In this document: one piece after another, positions 8,094 to 17,365 of the stretch
Layout: every line of letters begins with the position of its first letter
Position numbering within the stretch: the stretch's first letter is position 1
Assembly: GCF_000420865.1 (NCBI RefSeq)
Contig: NZ_ATVT01000001.1
Location: 248,001 to 312,000, forward strand
Length of the DNA: 64,000 nt
Reading direction: 5' to 3'
Source of the DNA: Butyrivibrio sp. XPD2006
Lineage (GTDB): Bacteria; Bacillota; Clostridia; Lachnospirales; Lachnospiraceae
Made by a program: the position numbers and the translations under genes
The notes under the pieces: model-generated
What the model was told of the DNA's origin: nothing
Databases searched by the model: none
The model's input: only the letters and a program-made list of their open reading frames with translations

Positions 8094-8926
8094 TGGCAAA
8101 AAAGCAAGAAGAAATAAAACCCGGCTTGCCGGCGTGGCAGGGTACCTTTGGAGACCTGATGAACCTTCTGCTTTGCTTCTTCGTATTGCTTTTCTCCATG
8201 GCCAATATGGACGCGGCTAAATTCGAAGAGGTAGCAGCATCCTTCAGCCAGGCTTTTAGCGTATTCTCAGGTGGTGAAATGGCTATAGGTCAAGGCGCAC
8301 TGATAGGAGACGGCGTTTCACAGCTCAATCAGTTATCCGCATATGTAACTTCCATGGGACTTGCGCAATCCGGTGAGGATTCCGACGAGAATGAAAAGGC
8401 TGTCGGGGATATGGACCAGGAAGAACTTATGGATGCCGCTGAGGCAGAGCAGCTTGAAGCATCCGCAGAGCTCGCCGAGAAGATAGAGAAAGCTCTTGAT
8501 GAAGGCGAGATAGATGATATGGTATCGCTGAATTATACAAGCCAGTATGTTGAACTTACTATACAGGGTTCAATTCTGTTTGACTCAGGTAAGACAGAGA
8601 TCAAGGAAGATGCAATCCCTGTAATTGACAAAGTGGGACAGATACTGGAGGCATATGCCGGAGGCACCATTGATATTGAGGGACATACGGATAACATACC
8701 GATGTCTGGCGGCGGCAAATATGCCAACAATGATGAGCTCAGTTCCGGAAGAGCGCTTTCGGTCTTTTACTATCTGACTGAGCATACAAACCTTGATCCT
8801 TCCAAGATTGTTCATACAGGAAGAGGCCAGTACGATCCTATTGCTGACAATTCCACTGATGAGGGAAGAGCTCGTAACAGAAGAGTTGAGATAAAGATAT
8901 ACAATCCTTTAAGCGGTTCATACTAA
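8093..8926 (+). CDS. motB: Flagellar motor stator protein MotB
   Basis: Peptidoglycan-anchored stator subunit. One N-terminal membrane span (residues ~20-40) carries Asp21 in GDLMNLLLCFFVLLFSM, the ion-carrying Asp. A plug/linker follows, rich in Glu and Ala (residues ~95-140), then an OmpA-like peptidoglycan-binding domain from ~155 (ILFDSGKTEI, GHTDN, NRRVEI). At 277 aa it is usual in length. It overlaps motA by one base. Ion type (H+ or Na+) cannot be decided by eye; the LLLCFFVLLFS span resembles both classes. Confidence 0.93.
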   Translation: MAKKQEEIKPGLPAWQGTFGDLMNLLLCFFVLLFSMANMDAAKFEEVAASFSQAFSVFSGGEMAIGQGALIGDGVSQLNQLSAYVTSMGLAQSGEDSDENEKAVGDMDQEELMDAAEAEQLEASAELAEKIEKALDEGEIDDMVSLNYTSQYVELTIQGSILFDSGKTEIKEDAIPVIDKVGQILEAYAGGTIDIEGHTDNIPMSGGGKYANNDELSSGRALSVFYYLTEHTNLDPSKIVHTGRGQYDPIADNSTDEGRARNRRVEIKIYNPLSGSY

Positions 8927-8944
8927 ACAAGGAGACTAACACTT

Positions 8945-9487
8945 ATGAAAAAGAATTTGTTATCAATCATTATCCTTGCACTTCTAGTAGTTAACCTCGG
9001 CATGACAGGTTTTATGATGCTTAGTGTCATGACCACCAATTCACAGACAGCCAAGCTTATCTCTGATATAGCTGCTGCCCTTGAACTTGAGGCAAACGGC
9101 GGCAATACCGGAGGATTCTCAGGTTCGGCATCAGGAGTTGTTGCTGTAACAGATATGGCAACATGGGGATTTACCGGCGATGAGAAGCTGACAATTGCGC
9201 TTAAGCCCGGCGAAGACGGCAAAGCGCACTACATGGTAGTTGAAGTGGTGTTCTCGATGAACAAGGCAAGTGCAGATTATGCGACTCTCGGAACAGAAGA
9301 GAATCTTGCTAACGTCAAAGAGGTTGTTAAGTCAGAGATAACCAATACGCTTGCAAGTTATACGATGGAAGAACTTCAGGGCGGAATGGATGCAGTTGCA
9401 AGAGAAACTATCCTTGAGAATGTTCAGGCGATGTTCAATTCAAACTTTATTTATGACATCAGCTTCTCAAGCGTTCTTTATTCTTGA
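8945..9487 (+). CDS. fliL: Flagellar basal-body-associated protein FliL
   Basis: Single-span stator-associated protein. An N-terminal membrane anchor (residues ~5-27) is followed by a Gly/Ser/Thr linker and an extracytoplasmic domain with the family pattern (YMVVEVVFSMN, then NLANVKEVVKSEI and a C-terminal strand IYDISFSSVLYS). At 180 aa it is normal. It lies 18 bases after motB and 42 before fliM. FliL is poorly conserved, so the call leans on architecture plus position between motB and fliM. Confidence 0.85.
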   Translation: MKKNLLSIIILALLVVNLGMTGFMMLSVMTTNSQTAKLISDIAAALELEANGGNTGGFSGSASGVVAVTDMATWGFTGDEKLTIALKPGEDGKAHYMVVEVVFSMNKASADYATLGTEENLANVKEVVKSEITNTLASYTMEELQGGMDAVARETILENVQAMFNSNFIYDISFSSVLYS

Positions 9488-9529
9488 TATAGGTTTTATG
9501 AAAAGAGATTTTGTTAAGGAGACTAAACA

Positions 9530-10513
9530 TTGAGTGAAGTACTGTCACAAAGCGAAATAGATAGCCTGTTGTCAGCACTCAGTACCGGTGAGCTTGATGT
9601 GGACCAGATGCAGGCCTCGGACGAAAAGAAGGTCAAGGATTATGACTTTAAACGTCCGGCCAAGTTCTCAAAAGAGCATCTTCGTACTCTGGAGATGATC
9701 TACGAACACTATGGGCGTCTTTTGTCCACAACATTGCCGCTTTACCTGCGTAAGAACGTTACTGTATCGGTTGCTAACTCTGAGACGGTTACATATTCTG
9801 AGTTTTCAAATGCGCTGAGTAACCCGGTTATTCTCGGAGTAATCAGCTTCTTGCCATTGCAGGGAACAATTATTCTGGAGCTTCAGGCCAATATTGGATT
9901 TTCCTTCATAGATAGAATGCTTGGGGGTGAAGGAAACGGACTTGATAAGCCAAGGCCCTTTACAGACATTGAGATGCCACTGATTGAGAAGCTGGTAACC
10001 ATCTGTATGCAGCTGATGGTTGAACCGTGGCAGAACGTTGTTGCCATCAATCCGGTAATGGAGAGAATTGAGACCAATCCTCAGTTTGCTCAGGTTATAT
10101 CACCGACTGATATGATCGCCATCGTAACACTTAATATAAAGATTGGCGATACAGAAGGTCTAATGAATGTCTGCCTTCCGTATTTCACTTTAGAGAGTGT
10201 TATGGACAAGCTGAACACCAAGTTCTGGTTCTCAACAATGCAAAAGAATGCAGAAGAGGACTACGAGGAACACCTGGAGACTATGGTGCGGCATGTGGAT
10301 GTTCCTGTAAAAGCAGTTCTTGGAAGATGCAATGTTTCGGTAAATGATTTTGTTCATCTGCAAGCCGGAGACATCATAAGGCTTGATAACAGAGTTAATA
10401 CAGATATGCAGGTATATGTGGGCAATATCTACAAATTCACGGCGTTGCCCGGTACCGCAAAAGACAAATATGCCGTACGTATTACGTCGGTTGTAAGAGA
10501 GGAGGAAGAGTAG
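9530..10513 (+). CDS. fliM: Flagellar motor switch protein FliM
   Basis: C-ring switch subunit that binds CheY-P. The N-terminal CheY-P-docking peptide LSQSEIDSLLSAL is at residues 4-16, then the FliM middle domain (~45-230, with KFSKEHLRTLEMIYEHYGR), then a SpoA/FliN-like domain (~255-325). At 327 aa it is usual. Translation starts at TTG 9530, the only start in frame ahead of the conserved N-terminus; AAGGAG at 9516-9521 is eight bases upstream. It ends four bases before fliY. Confidence 0.95.
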   Translation: MSEVLSQSEIDSLLSALSTGELDVDQMQASDEKKVKDYDFKRPAKFSKEHLRTLEMIYEHYGRLLSTTLPLYLRKNVTVSVANSETVTYSEFSNALSNPVILGVISFLPLQGTIILELQANIGFSFIDRMLGGEGNGLDKPRPFTDIEMPLIEKLVTICMQLMVEPWQNVVAINPVMERIETNPQFAQVISPTDMIAIVTLNIKIGDTEGLMNVCLPYFTLESVMDKLNTKFWFSTMQKNAEEDYEEHLETMVRHVDVPVKAVLGRCNVSVNDFVHLQAGDIIRLDNRVNTDMQVYVGNIYKFTALPGTAKDKYAVRITSVVREEEE

Positions 10514-10517
10514 GAGC

Positions 10518-11762
10518 ATGGATGGAATGTTATCTCAGGACGAAATTAATGCTTTGCTGGCCGGTATGGATACATCCGGTGGGGGCGACGCTGCACCTGC
10601 AGATGCTCCTGTTGATTCGGGGATGGAGGCTCCTGCTGAGGCTGCTGCCGCTACGGCGCCGGCAGGTGGAAGTGGAATTGATGAGTCTCTTTTGAATGAT
10701 GCTGAAAAAGATGCAATTGGTGAGGTTGCCAACATCAGTATGGGATCTTCAGCTACGACGCTGTATTCCCTTGTTAACCAGAAGGTTAATATCACAACAC
10801 CTCAGGTAGAACTTGCCAATTGGGAGAACGTCATCAATAACTATGAGAGGCCTTGTGTATTTATTCAGATCAAGTACACGGTTGGTCTTGATGGCACCAA
10901 TATCCTTATTTTGAAGGAACATGACGTTATGGTTATCACCGACCTCATGATGGGCGGTGACGGAACCAATACGGACGGTGAAATCGGTGAGCTGCAGTTA
11001 TCAGCTATTTCCGAGGCAATGAACCAGATGATGGGTGCTGCTGCCACATCACTTTCCACCATGATCAATCAGAAGGTTGATATCAGCCCGCCACAGGCTA
11101 CTCTTCTTGATATGATTAATGATGATCCTTCAGATATCGCTGAATTCCTGACGGGAACTTTCGTTAAGATTTCCTTCAAGATGCAGGTTGGAGATCTTGT
11201 GGATTCAACTCTTATGCAGTTGTATCCTATTGATTTTGCCAAGACTCTTAAAGATACGGTTATTACCGGTGATGCCGGTTCTTCAGAACCTGAGCCCGCT
11301 CCGGCACCTGCTCCTGCACCGGCACCTGAACCGATGCCCGCTGCTGCACCACAGCCTATGCCGGGAATGGATCCGTCAATGATGGCTGCGGGACCTATGC
11401 CTCAGATGGCAATGCCACAGATGCAGATGGCGATGCCGCAGATGCAGATGGCGCCTCAGATGATGAATATGAATATTCAACCTGCTCAGTTCCAGACCTT
11501 TGCCGGCGGAACAACCATTATGGCAGGCGGTGAGAACATAGGCATCATCAAGGATGTTCCGCTTGAAGTTACAGTTGAGCTGGGAAGAACAGCCAAGCCT
11601 ATTGCGGATATCCTGGACTTTGCACCCGGTACTATCATAGAGCTTGATAAAGTTGCAGGTGAGCCTGTAGATGTTCTGGTTAACGGCAAGTTCGTAGCAA
11701 AGGGCGAAGTAGTAGTAATCGAAGAAAGTTTTGGCGTTCGTGTGACCGAGATTGTTCAGTAA
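10518..11762 (+). CDS. fliY: Flagellar motor switch phosphatase FliY
   Basis: Gram-positive switch protein joining a CheY-P-binding peptide (MLSQDEINALLAGM), a CheC-like phosphatase domain (~55-250) and a C-terminal FliN/SpoA domain (~335-414). Both CheC-type catalytic E-x2-N sites are present (GEVANISMG and SEAMNQMMG), so it should dephosphorylate CheY-P. Between the domains lies a Pro/Ala linker and a Met/Gln/Pro tract with short tandem copies of MPQMQMA (DNA ~11400-11465). At 414 aa it is longer than Bacillus FliY because of the linkers. Confidence 0.95.
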   Translation: MDGMLSQDEINALLAGMDTSGGGDAAPADAPVDSGMEAPAEAAAATAPAGGSGIDESLLNDAEKDAIGEVANISMGSSATTLYSLVNQKVNITTPQVELANWENVINNYERPCVFIQIKYTVGLDGTNILILKEHDVMVITDLMMGGDGTNTDGEIGELQLSAISEAMNQMMGAAATSLSTMINQKVDISPPQATLLDMINDDPSDIAEFLTGTFVKISFKMQVGDLVDSTLMQLYPIDFAKTLKDTVITGDAGSSEPEPAPAPAPAPAPEPMPAAAPQPMPGMDPSMMAAGPMPQMAMPQMQMAMPQMQMAPQMMNMNIQPAQFQTFAGGTTIMAGGENIGIIKDVPLEVTVELGRTAKPIADILDFAPGTIIELDKVAGEPVDVLVNGKFVAKGEVVVIEESFGVRVTEIVQ

Positions 11763-11778
11763 GATAGGAGCATAGACT

Positions 11779-12114
11779 ATGGATTCTTATTTACAGCTTA
11801 TATCTATGCTCGTTATATTCGTGATTGTTCTGGCTGTCACATATTTTTTTACAAAATGGATGGCAGGATACCAGAAGGAAAAGACAGCTTCAGGTAACAT
11901 TGAAGTTATCGAAACTGCGAGAATCTCAACCACCAAGTATATTCAGATAGTTCGTATCGGTGGGAAGTACGTAGCTATCGGTGTTGGCAAGGATGAGATC
12001 ACAAACTTAGGAGAATTATCCAAGGAGGACCTGATTATCAAGGAAGATGATCCTGAAAACAATATGAGTTTCAAGGAGATCCTTGAAAAGATTAAGGGTG
12101 ATAAAAAGAAGTAA
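11779..12114 (+). CDS. fliO: Flagellar biosynthetic protein FliO (FliZ)
   Basis: A 111-residue protein with one N-terminal membrane span (~4-25) and a cytosolic beta-rich domain (IEVIETARISTTKYIQIVRI, KYVAIGVGKDEITNLGEL), the FliO/FliZ fold that assists assembly of FliP in the export gate. The family is short and divergent; position directly before fliP makes the call secure. Its stop codon abuts the fliP ATG. The Bacillus gene order would place cheY before this gene, but no cheY is present. Confidence 0.85.
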   Translation: MDSYLQLISMLVIFVIVLAVTYFFTKWMAGYQKEKTASGNIEVIETARISTTKYIQIVRIGGKYVAIGVGKDEITNLGELSKEDLIIKEDDPENNMSFKEILEKIKGDKKK

Positions 12115-13059
12115 ATGGGTAAGAACAGGGGAGCTGGGATTTTTAACAAAGAGATAATGTATCTTTTGAGGAGAGGGCTGGTGTCAGCCCTTGCCTGTCT
12201 TGCCATGTTTTCCTTTTTAGCATTTTCTATTCCCCTTACGTCTCATGCGACAGAGAACATAATAAGTGATACAACGCCCACTGATCCTACCGTCGACCGA
12301 GATTCCAATCTTACAGGCACGCAGGATGAGAGGACAAACATTACAGATCCGGGGTCGGCAGAAACACCGGATGATCTTAAAAAGCTTAATATAGCCAATA
12401 CTGTGACTATTACCTATGACAACGGAAACGGTATGTTGAATGGATCCTTGAGGATCCTCATTACACTGACGCTTATTTCGCTCGCGCCCACACTTGTTGT
12501 AATGATGACGTCCTTTACCAGGATCATCGTCGCACTTCATTTTACCCGTACAGCCATAGGTACACAGACATCGCCTCCCAATATGGTATTGATTGGGATT
12601 GCTTTGTTTATGACACTTTTTATCATGCAGCCCACTTTGACAGAGGCTTATAACACAGCTGTGATTCCTTTTGAAAACGGCGATATGGAGCAACAGGAGT
12701 TTTTCACAGAGGTTATGAAGCCCTTCAGACAGTTTATGTATGGCCAGACCCAGATTAAAGACGTAAAACTCTTTATGCAGATTGATGGCTTGGATTGGGA
12801 TGGAGAACTGGAGAGCATTCCCAATGTGGTGCTGGTTCCAAGTTTTATAGTCAGCGAACTCAGGACAGCCTTTATTATAGGCTTCCTTATATATATTCCG
12901 TTTATCGTAATCGACATGGTTGTTGCATCGGTACTTATGAGTATGGGTATGATGATGCTGCCGCCTACCACCATATCGCTTCCGTTCAAGATACTTCTTT
13001 TTGTTCTTGCGGACGGATGGAGCTTGATTATCGGTAACCTTGTCAAATCGTTCTATTAG
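12115..13059 (+). CDS. fliP: Flagellar export-gate protein FliP
   Basis: Core membrane subunit of the flagellar type III export gate. An N-terminal cleavable signal is visible (basic start, hydrophobic run ~25-42, then SHATE), followed by an acidic Thr/Asp-rich stretch and the FliP domain from ~100, with LISLAPTLVVMMTSFTRIIV and LPPTTISLPFKILLFVLADG. At 314 aa it is slightly long because of the N-terminal extension. The ATG directly follows the fliO stop with no clear ribosome-binding site, suggesting translational coupling; an internal ATG at 12157 is less likely. Confidence 0.93.
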   Translation: MGKNRGAGIFNKEIMYLLRRGLVSALACLAMFSFLAFSIPLTSHATENIISDTTPTDPTVDRDSNLTGTQDERTNITDPGSAETPDDLKKLNIANTVTITYDNGNGMLNGSLRILITLTLISLAPTLVVMMTSFTRIIVALHFTRTAIGTQTSPPNMVLIGIALFMTLFIMQPTLTEAYNTAVIPFENGDMEQQEFFTEVMKPFRQFMYGQTQIKDVKLFMQIDGLDWDGELESIPNVVLVPSFIVSELRTAFIIGFLIYIPFIVIDMVVASVLMSMGMMMLPPTTISLPFKILLFVLADGWSLIIGNLVKSFY

Positions 13060-13079
13060 TGAACAGAAGGGAGCGCATA

Positions 13080-13352
13080 ATGATCTCACTGGCGGATATT
13101 AATCGAATAGTTTCGGAAGCCTTGATGCTCATAATACGAATGTCGCTTCCGGTGCTTCTTACTTCAATGATAATAGGTCTGGTTGTATCTATTTTTCAGA
13201 CCGTTACATCTATTCAGGAACAGACACTTACATTTGTGCCAAAGGTTATCGGAGTGTTTTTGATGATCATGCTCCTGGGAAACTGGATGATGACAGAGCT
13301 TTCCGGTTATATCACAAATCTTTGGTCGGATTTTTCAAAATATGTACGCTAG
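13080..13352 (+). CDS. fliQ: Flagellar export-gate protein FliQ
   Basis: A 90-residue two-span export-gate subunit. Residues ~14-40 and ~50-75 are hydrophobic, with VSIFQTVTSIQEQTLTFVPK between them, the conserved FliQ loop. The start was set at ATG 13080 because AGAAGGGAG lies seven bases upstream and gives the usual ~90 aa; an in-frame GTG at 13059 overlapping the fliP stop would add seven residues. fliR follows within ten bases. Confidence 0.92.
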   Translation: MISLADINRIVSEALMLIIRMSLPVLLTSMIIGLVVSIFQTVTSIQEQTLTFVPKVIGVFLMIMLLGNWMMTELSGYITNLWSDFSKYVR

Positions 13353-13361
13353 GAGTGCAGG

Positions 13362-14147
13362 ATGATCAATCATACCTTTAGCTACGGCGATTTTGAAGTA
13401 TATCTTCTTATCGTCATGAGGATAATGAGTTTCATCTTTGTATGCCCATTTTTCGGAGGAAGGCAGACGCCCAATTTGGTCAAGATTGGCTATGGGCTGC
13501 TTCTATCGGTGCTTTTATACGGAGCTGTTCCTTTTTATCCTCCGAATTACAACACTGTTGCAGGATATACGGTCATTGTCTTAAAAGAAGTAATGGTTGG
13601 CCTTTTGATCGGCTTTGCAGTTACGCTATGCCAACAGATTGCTTCTTTTGCAGGAAGCGTTGTGGATATGCAAATCGGTCTGTCGATGGTTTCAATGATG
13701 GACCCGGCTACAAGCCAGCAGGTTACAATTACCGGCTCGCTTTATTCTCAGTATCTTACCATCGCTTTGATAATAACCGGAATGTATCAGTATATTTTAA
13801 GGGCGCTGGTTGACTCTTTTACCCTTATACCCATAAACGGTGCTGTAATAAATACTGACCGTATGCTTAATACGATGCTGAATTTTATGAAGGATTATAT
13901 AGTCATAGGATTCAGAATTTGTCTTCCGATATTTATTATTACCTTTATAACCAATGTTATTCTTGGAGTTCTGGCCAAGGTTTCTCCACAGATGAACATG
14001 TTCTCTGTGGGTATTCAGATAAAAATAGTTGTTGGTCTTGCAATAATGTTTATTACTGTGACAATGCTATCTGATGCTTCGAACTTTATTTATATCAACA
14101 TGAAGGAGATGATACAGCAGTTTGTATACAGCATGCAGAGCGGCTGA
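13362..14147 (+). CDS. fliR: Flagellar export-gate protein FliR
   Basis: Polytopic export-gate subunit of 261 aa with about six hydrophobic segments. Family motifs include MRIMSFIFVCPFFGGRQTP near the start, the central GSVVDMQIGLSMVSMMDPAT and the C-terminal LAKVSPQMNMFSVGIQIKI. It comes in the expected order fliP-fliQ-fliR-flhB and has an AGGAG just upstream. Its 3' end may overlap the flhB reading frame by 26 bases if flhB starts at TTG 14122. Confidence 0.95.
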   Translation: MINHTFSYGDFEVYLLIVMRIMSFIFVCPFFGGRQTPNLVKIGYGLLLSVLLYGAVPFYPPNYNTVAGYTVIVLKEVMVGLLIGFAVTLCQQIASFAGSVVDMQIGLSMVSMMDPATSQQVTITGSLYSQYLTIALIITGMYQYILRALVDSFTLIPINGAVINTDRMLNTMLNFMKDYIVIGFRICLPIFIITFITNVILGVLAKVSPQMNMFSVGIQIKIVVGLAIMFITVTMLSDASNFIYINMKEMIQQFVYSMQSG

Positions 14148-15270
14148 TACTGATGGCCTTTTAATTAAATATAATCTGCAGTTTTTTGCTGAGGATGCAA
14201 ACGGTGCTGAAAAGACCGAGCAACCAACCGCTAAAAAGCTTGACGACGCAAGAAAAGAAGGGCAGGTGGCAAAGAGTCAGGAAATTGCCACTGCGTTTAC
14301 TTTACTTGCGCTGTTTGTCATTATCAGAGTAATTTATCCCTTTATGGGAGAGAATTTCCAGACACTTTTTGAAAGGGTCTACAACAATATTCCGAATGTA
14401 GCGAGAACTTACGACGGAATGCTCCCTATTGCTTATATAAGGAGTATCCTCACAAATGCGATCATCACTATGTTACTGATCGCTGCTCCGTTTTTTATAG
14501 TTGCATTTATAATTGCTTTTGTTTCTGACCTGGTACAGGTCGGGTTTAAGCCTACTTCGAAACCGCTCCAGCCCAAGCTTAGTAAGCTCAATCCCATAAG
14601 CGGTATGAAAAAGATCTTTTCCGCAAGAAAGCTCTTTGATCTGGGCAAGTCAATACTTAAGCTCGTTGTTATGGGTGCGGTGATTTTTTCGTTTTTCACA
14701 GGCAGAACGGAATCTCTTTTCCTGTTATATGATATGCCCCTTAAGCAGGCAATCGGACTTATGGGAAATCTTATAATTGATCTGGGATTCAGGATTGCTG
14801 CTGCTTATATGGTTATAGCATTCATTGACCTCATCTATCAGAGAAGAAAGTTTAACAAGGATATGATGATGACCAAGAAAGAGGTCAAGGATGAGTACAA
14901 GAACTCTGAAGGAGATCCTCAGGTCAAAGGCGCTCAGAAACGTAGGATGATGGAGGCGTCAAGGCGAAGAATGATGCAGCAGCTCCCTCAGGCAGACGTT
15001 GTCATCACGAACCCTACTCATTATGCTGTGGCTATTAAGTATGACGCCGATGAAGCAGATGCACCTATAGTTGTTGCCAAGGGTGCTGATTATCTGGCAC
15101 AGAAGATAAAAGAGATCGCGAAGGATAACAAGGTTGAAATTGTAGAGAACAAACCTCTTGCCCGTATGCTTTATGCAAATGTCGAGGTTGGCGAAATGGT
15201 TCCGCCTGAACTCTATAAGGCTGTAGCTGAAGTTCTGGCTTACGTTTATCACTTACAGGGTAAGGTATGA
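14122..15270 (+). CDS. flhB: Flagellar export switch protein FlhB (start uncertain)
   Basis: Export-gate protein that switches substrate class after hook completion. The family N-terminus is recognisable (YNLQFFAEDANGAEKTEQPT, then AKKLDDARKEGQVAKSQE), followed by four membrane spans and a cytosolic domain with the self-cleaving NPTH motif at residues ~296-299. No ATG or GTG lies near the expected N-terminus: the only early NTG codon upstream of the conserved motif is TTG 14122, inside fliR and 13 bases after an AAGGAG. ATG 14153 is out of frame and stops at 14162; one extra T in the TTTT run would fuse it to flhB. Everything after residue ~17 is normal. Confidence 0.9.
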   Translation: MYTACRAADTDGLLIKYNLQFFAEDANGAEKTEQPTAKKLDDARKEGQVAKSQEIATAFTLLALFVIIRVIYPFMGENFQTLFERVYNNIPNVARTYDGMLPIAYIRSILTNAIITMLLIAAPFFIVAFIIAFVSDLVQVGFKPTSKPLQPKLSKLNPISGMKKIFSARKLFDLGKSILKLVVMGAVIFSFFTGRTESLFLLYDMPLKQAIGLMGNLIIDLGFRIAAAYMVIAFIDLIYQRRKFNKDMMMTKKEVKDEYKNSEGDPQVKGAQKRRMMEASRRRMMQQLPQADVVITNPTHYAVAIKYDADEADAPIVVAKGADYLAQKIKEIAKDNKVEIVENKPLARMLYANVEVGEMVPPELYKAVAEVLAYVYHLQGKV

Positions 15271-15303
15271 AGAAGAAACAATTAATCTGACGGAAGGAGG
15301 ATA

Positions 15304-17364
15304 ATGATGGATCTTAGTAAAATCAAGAATCGTGTATTTGATTATGGTCTGGCGCTTTATATCGTTGCGGCTATTGTCATGCTCATTATTCCGCTTCCGG
15401 ATTGGCTGTTGGATATCCTGCTGGCCTTTGATATGTCGCTTTCATTTGTGATCATGTTTACGGCCATGTTTGCAACGGATGTGCTGGAGATGTCATTCTT
15501 CCCGACAATCCTGTTGTTCACGACAATTTTCCGTATTGCGCTTAACGTATCGTCCACAAGACTTATTCTGACCCAGGGAAGCGCAGGTGAAGTTATTGAA
15601 GTATTCGGCTCCTTCGTTGGCGGCGGCGATCTTATCGTAGGAGCTATCGTATATATCATTTTGATCATCGTACAGCTCATGGTAATCAACAAAGGTTCCG
15701 AGCGTGTAGCTGAAGTATCGGCACGTTTTACATTGGATGCCATGCCCGGTAAACAGATGGCTATTGATGCGGATCTTAATACCGGTGCAATAACTGATGC
15801 GGAGGCCAAGAAAAGACGTGACAAGATTCAGGAAGAAGCAAGCTTCTTCGGAGCCATGGACGGTGCTACCAAGTATGTAAAGGGAGATGCTACCGCCGGT
15901 CTTATCATCACCGCTACAAACCTTATTGGCGGAATAGCAATGGGTATGCTAAGAAAGGGCATGGATGCGAATACGGCCATCAACACCTATTCAATCCTGA
16001 CCATGGGTGACGGACTTGTAAGCTCGATACCTTCGCTGATGATTTCCATGTCAACAGGTATTCTGGTAACTAAGGGATCCAAAGAGGCAGATTTTGGACA
16101 TCTTCTTATCGGACAGCTTTTTGGAACGGCCAAAACATTGTATTTGGTTGGAGCGGTTGTGGCAGGCCTCGGTATCTTTTCACCGCTGCCTACGGTCCTC
16201 TATGTTACATTCGGTGCTTCATTTATTCTTCTCGGAAGAGTTGCCGGCCAGACCATGGAAGAGGTGGCAGTTGAGGGAGAAGTTGCAACGGAGGAAGAAC
16301 AGAAGGCTGAGGAGATAAGGCAGCCCGAGAACGTTACAAGTCTTCTTCAGGTTGACCCTATTGAACTTGAGTTTGGATACGGAATCATTCCTCTGGCAGA
16401 TGTAAACCAGGGCGGAGACCTTCTTGACCGTGTTGTAATGATCAGAAGACAGATAGCGTTAGAGCTCGGAACAGTGGTTCCGATTATCCGTTTGAGGGAT
16501 AATATTCAGTTGAATCCCAACCAATATATCATTAAAATTAAAGGTATACAGGTCAGTGACGGCGAGATCTTGTTTGACCACTATATGGCCATGAATCCCG
16601 GACATGTTGAGGAAGAGATCACCGGAATTCCTACAGTTGAACCTTCCTTCCATCTTCCTGCTACCTGGATCACAGAAGGACAGAGGGAAAGAGCTGAGAG
16701 CTTCGGCTATACCGTTGTTGACCCGCCTTCTATCATTGCTACACACCTTACAGAGATCATAAGAGAACATATTGCCGAGCTTATGACGAGGCAGGATGTA
16801 CAGAATCTTGTGGACAACCTCAGAGAGAACAATCCGGCTCTGGTGGACGAGCTTGTGCCTAAGCTCATGAGTCTTGGTGAAATCGAGAAGGTACTTCAGA
16901 ACCTGCTCAGCGAGGGAGTTTCCATACGTGATCTCGTAACGATATTTGAAACACTTGCAGATTTTGCACCTTCAACTCATGATCCTGACATTCTTACGGA
17001 ATATGTAAGGCAGAGCCTGAAGAGAGCAATATCCAGTAAGTATTTTGCAACGGGAGAGACGACCAGTGTACTCACCCTCGATCCAAAACTTGAACAGGAG
17101 ATAATGAGCAGCGTCAAACAGACAGAAACAGGCGCGTTCCTTACTCTTGATCCTGCACGAACCAAGTCAATTCTTACTGCAGTTGGGGAGAATATAAAAA
17201 GACTTGAAGATGCCGGTAAGATGGCGATCATCATGGCATCTCCTATAGTCAGGATGTACTTTAAGAAAATGACTCAGGATTATTACAAGGATCTGATTGT
17301 AATTTCTTACAACGAAGTTGAACCGACAATCGAACTACAATCTGTGGGGATGGTAACGGCATAA
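15304..17364 (+). CDS. flhA: Flagellar export-gate protein FlhA
   Basis: Large export-gate subunit (686 aa) with about eight membrane spans in the first ~330 residues and a cytosolic chaperone/substrate-docking domain after it. FHIPEP-family signatures visible include FPTILLFTTIFRIALNVSST and GDATAGLIITATNLIGGIAM. AAGGAGG at 15294-15300 precedes two adjacent ATGs; spacing favours 15307 slightly over 15304. It ends one base before the flhF start context. No abnormality seen. Confidence 0.95.
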   Translation: MMDLSKIKNRVFDYGLALYIVAAIVMLIIPLPDWLLDILLAFDMSLSFVIMFTAMFATDVLEMSFFPTILLFTTIFRIALNVSSTRLILTQGSAGEVIEVFGSFVGGGDLIVGAIVYIILIIVQLMVINKGSERVAEVSARFTLDAMPGKQMAIDADLNTGAITDAEAKKRRDKIQEEASFFGAMDGATKYVKGDATAGLIITATNLIGGIAMGMLRKGMDANTAINTYSILTMGDGLVSSIPSLMISMSTGILVTKGSKEADFGHLLIGQLFGTAKTLYLVGAVVAGLGIFSPLPTVLYVTFGASFILLGRVAGQTMEEVAVEGEVATEEEQKAEEIRQPENVTSLLQVDPIELEFGYGIIPLADVNQGGDLLDRVVMIRRQIALELGTVVPIIRLRDNIQLNPNQYIIKIKGIQVSDGEILFDHYMAMNPGHVEEEITGIPTVEPSFHLPATWITEGQRERAESFGYTVVDPPSIIATHLTEIIREHIAELMTRQDVQNLVDNLRENNPALVDELVPKLMSLGEIEKVLQNLLSEGVSIRDLVTIFETLADFAPSTHDPDILTEYVRQSLKRAISSKYFATGETTSVLTLDPKLEQEIMSSVKQTETGAFLTLDPARTKSILTAVGENIKRLEDAGKMAIIMASPIVRMYFKKMTQDYYKDLIVISYNEVEPTIELQSVGMVTA

Positions 17365-17365
17365 G

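Noticed and set aside
11400..11465. Short repeats in fliY as a mobile or minisatellite element
   Set aside because: They encode an in-frame Met/Gln/Pro linker of a few imperfect copies, which is common in FliY linkers.
12217..13089. 290-codon minus-strand open frame across fliP
   Set aside because: Translation is Cys/His/Arg-rich with no domain and it is fully antisense to the well-conserved fliP; overlap arises from fliP codon usage.
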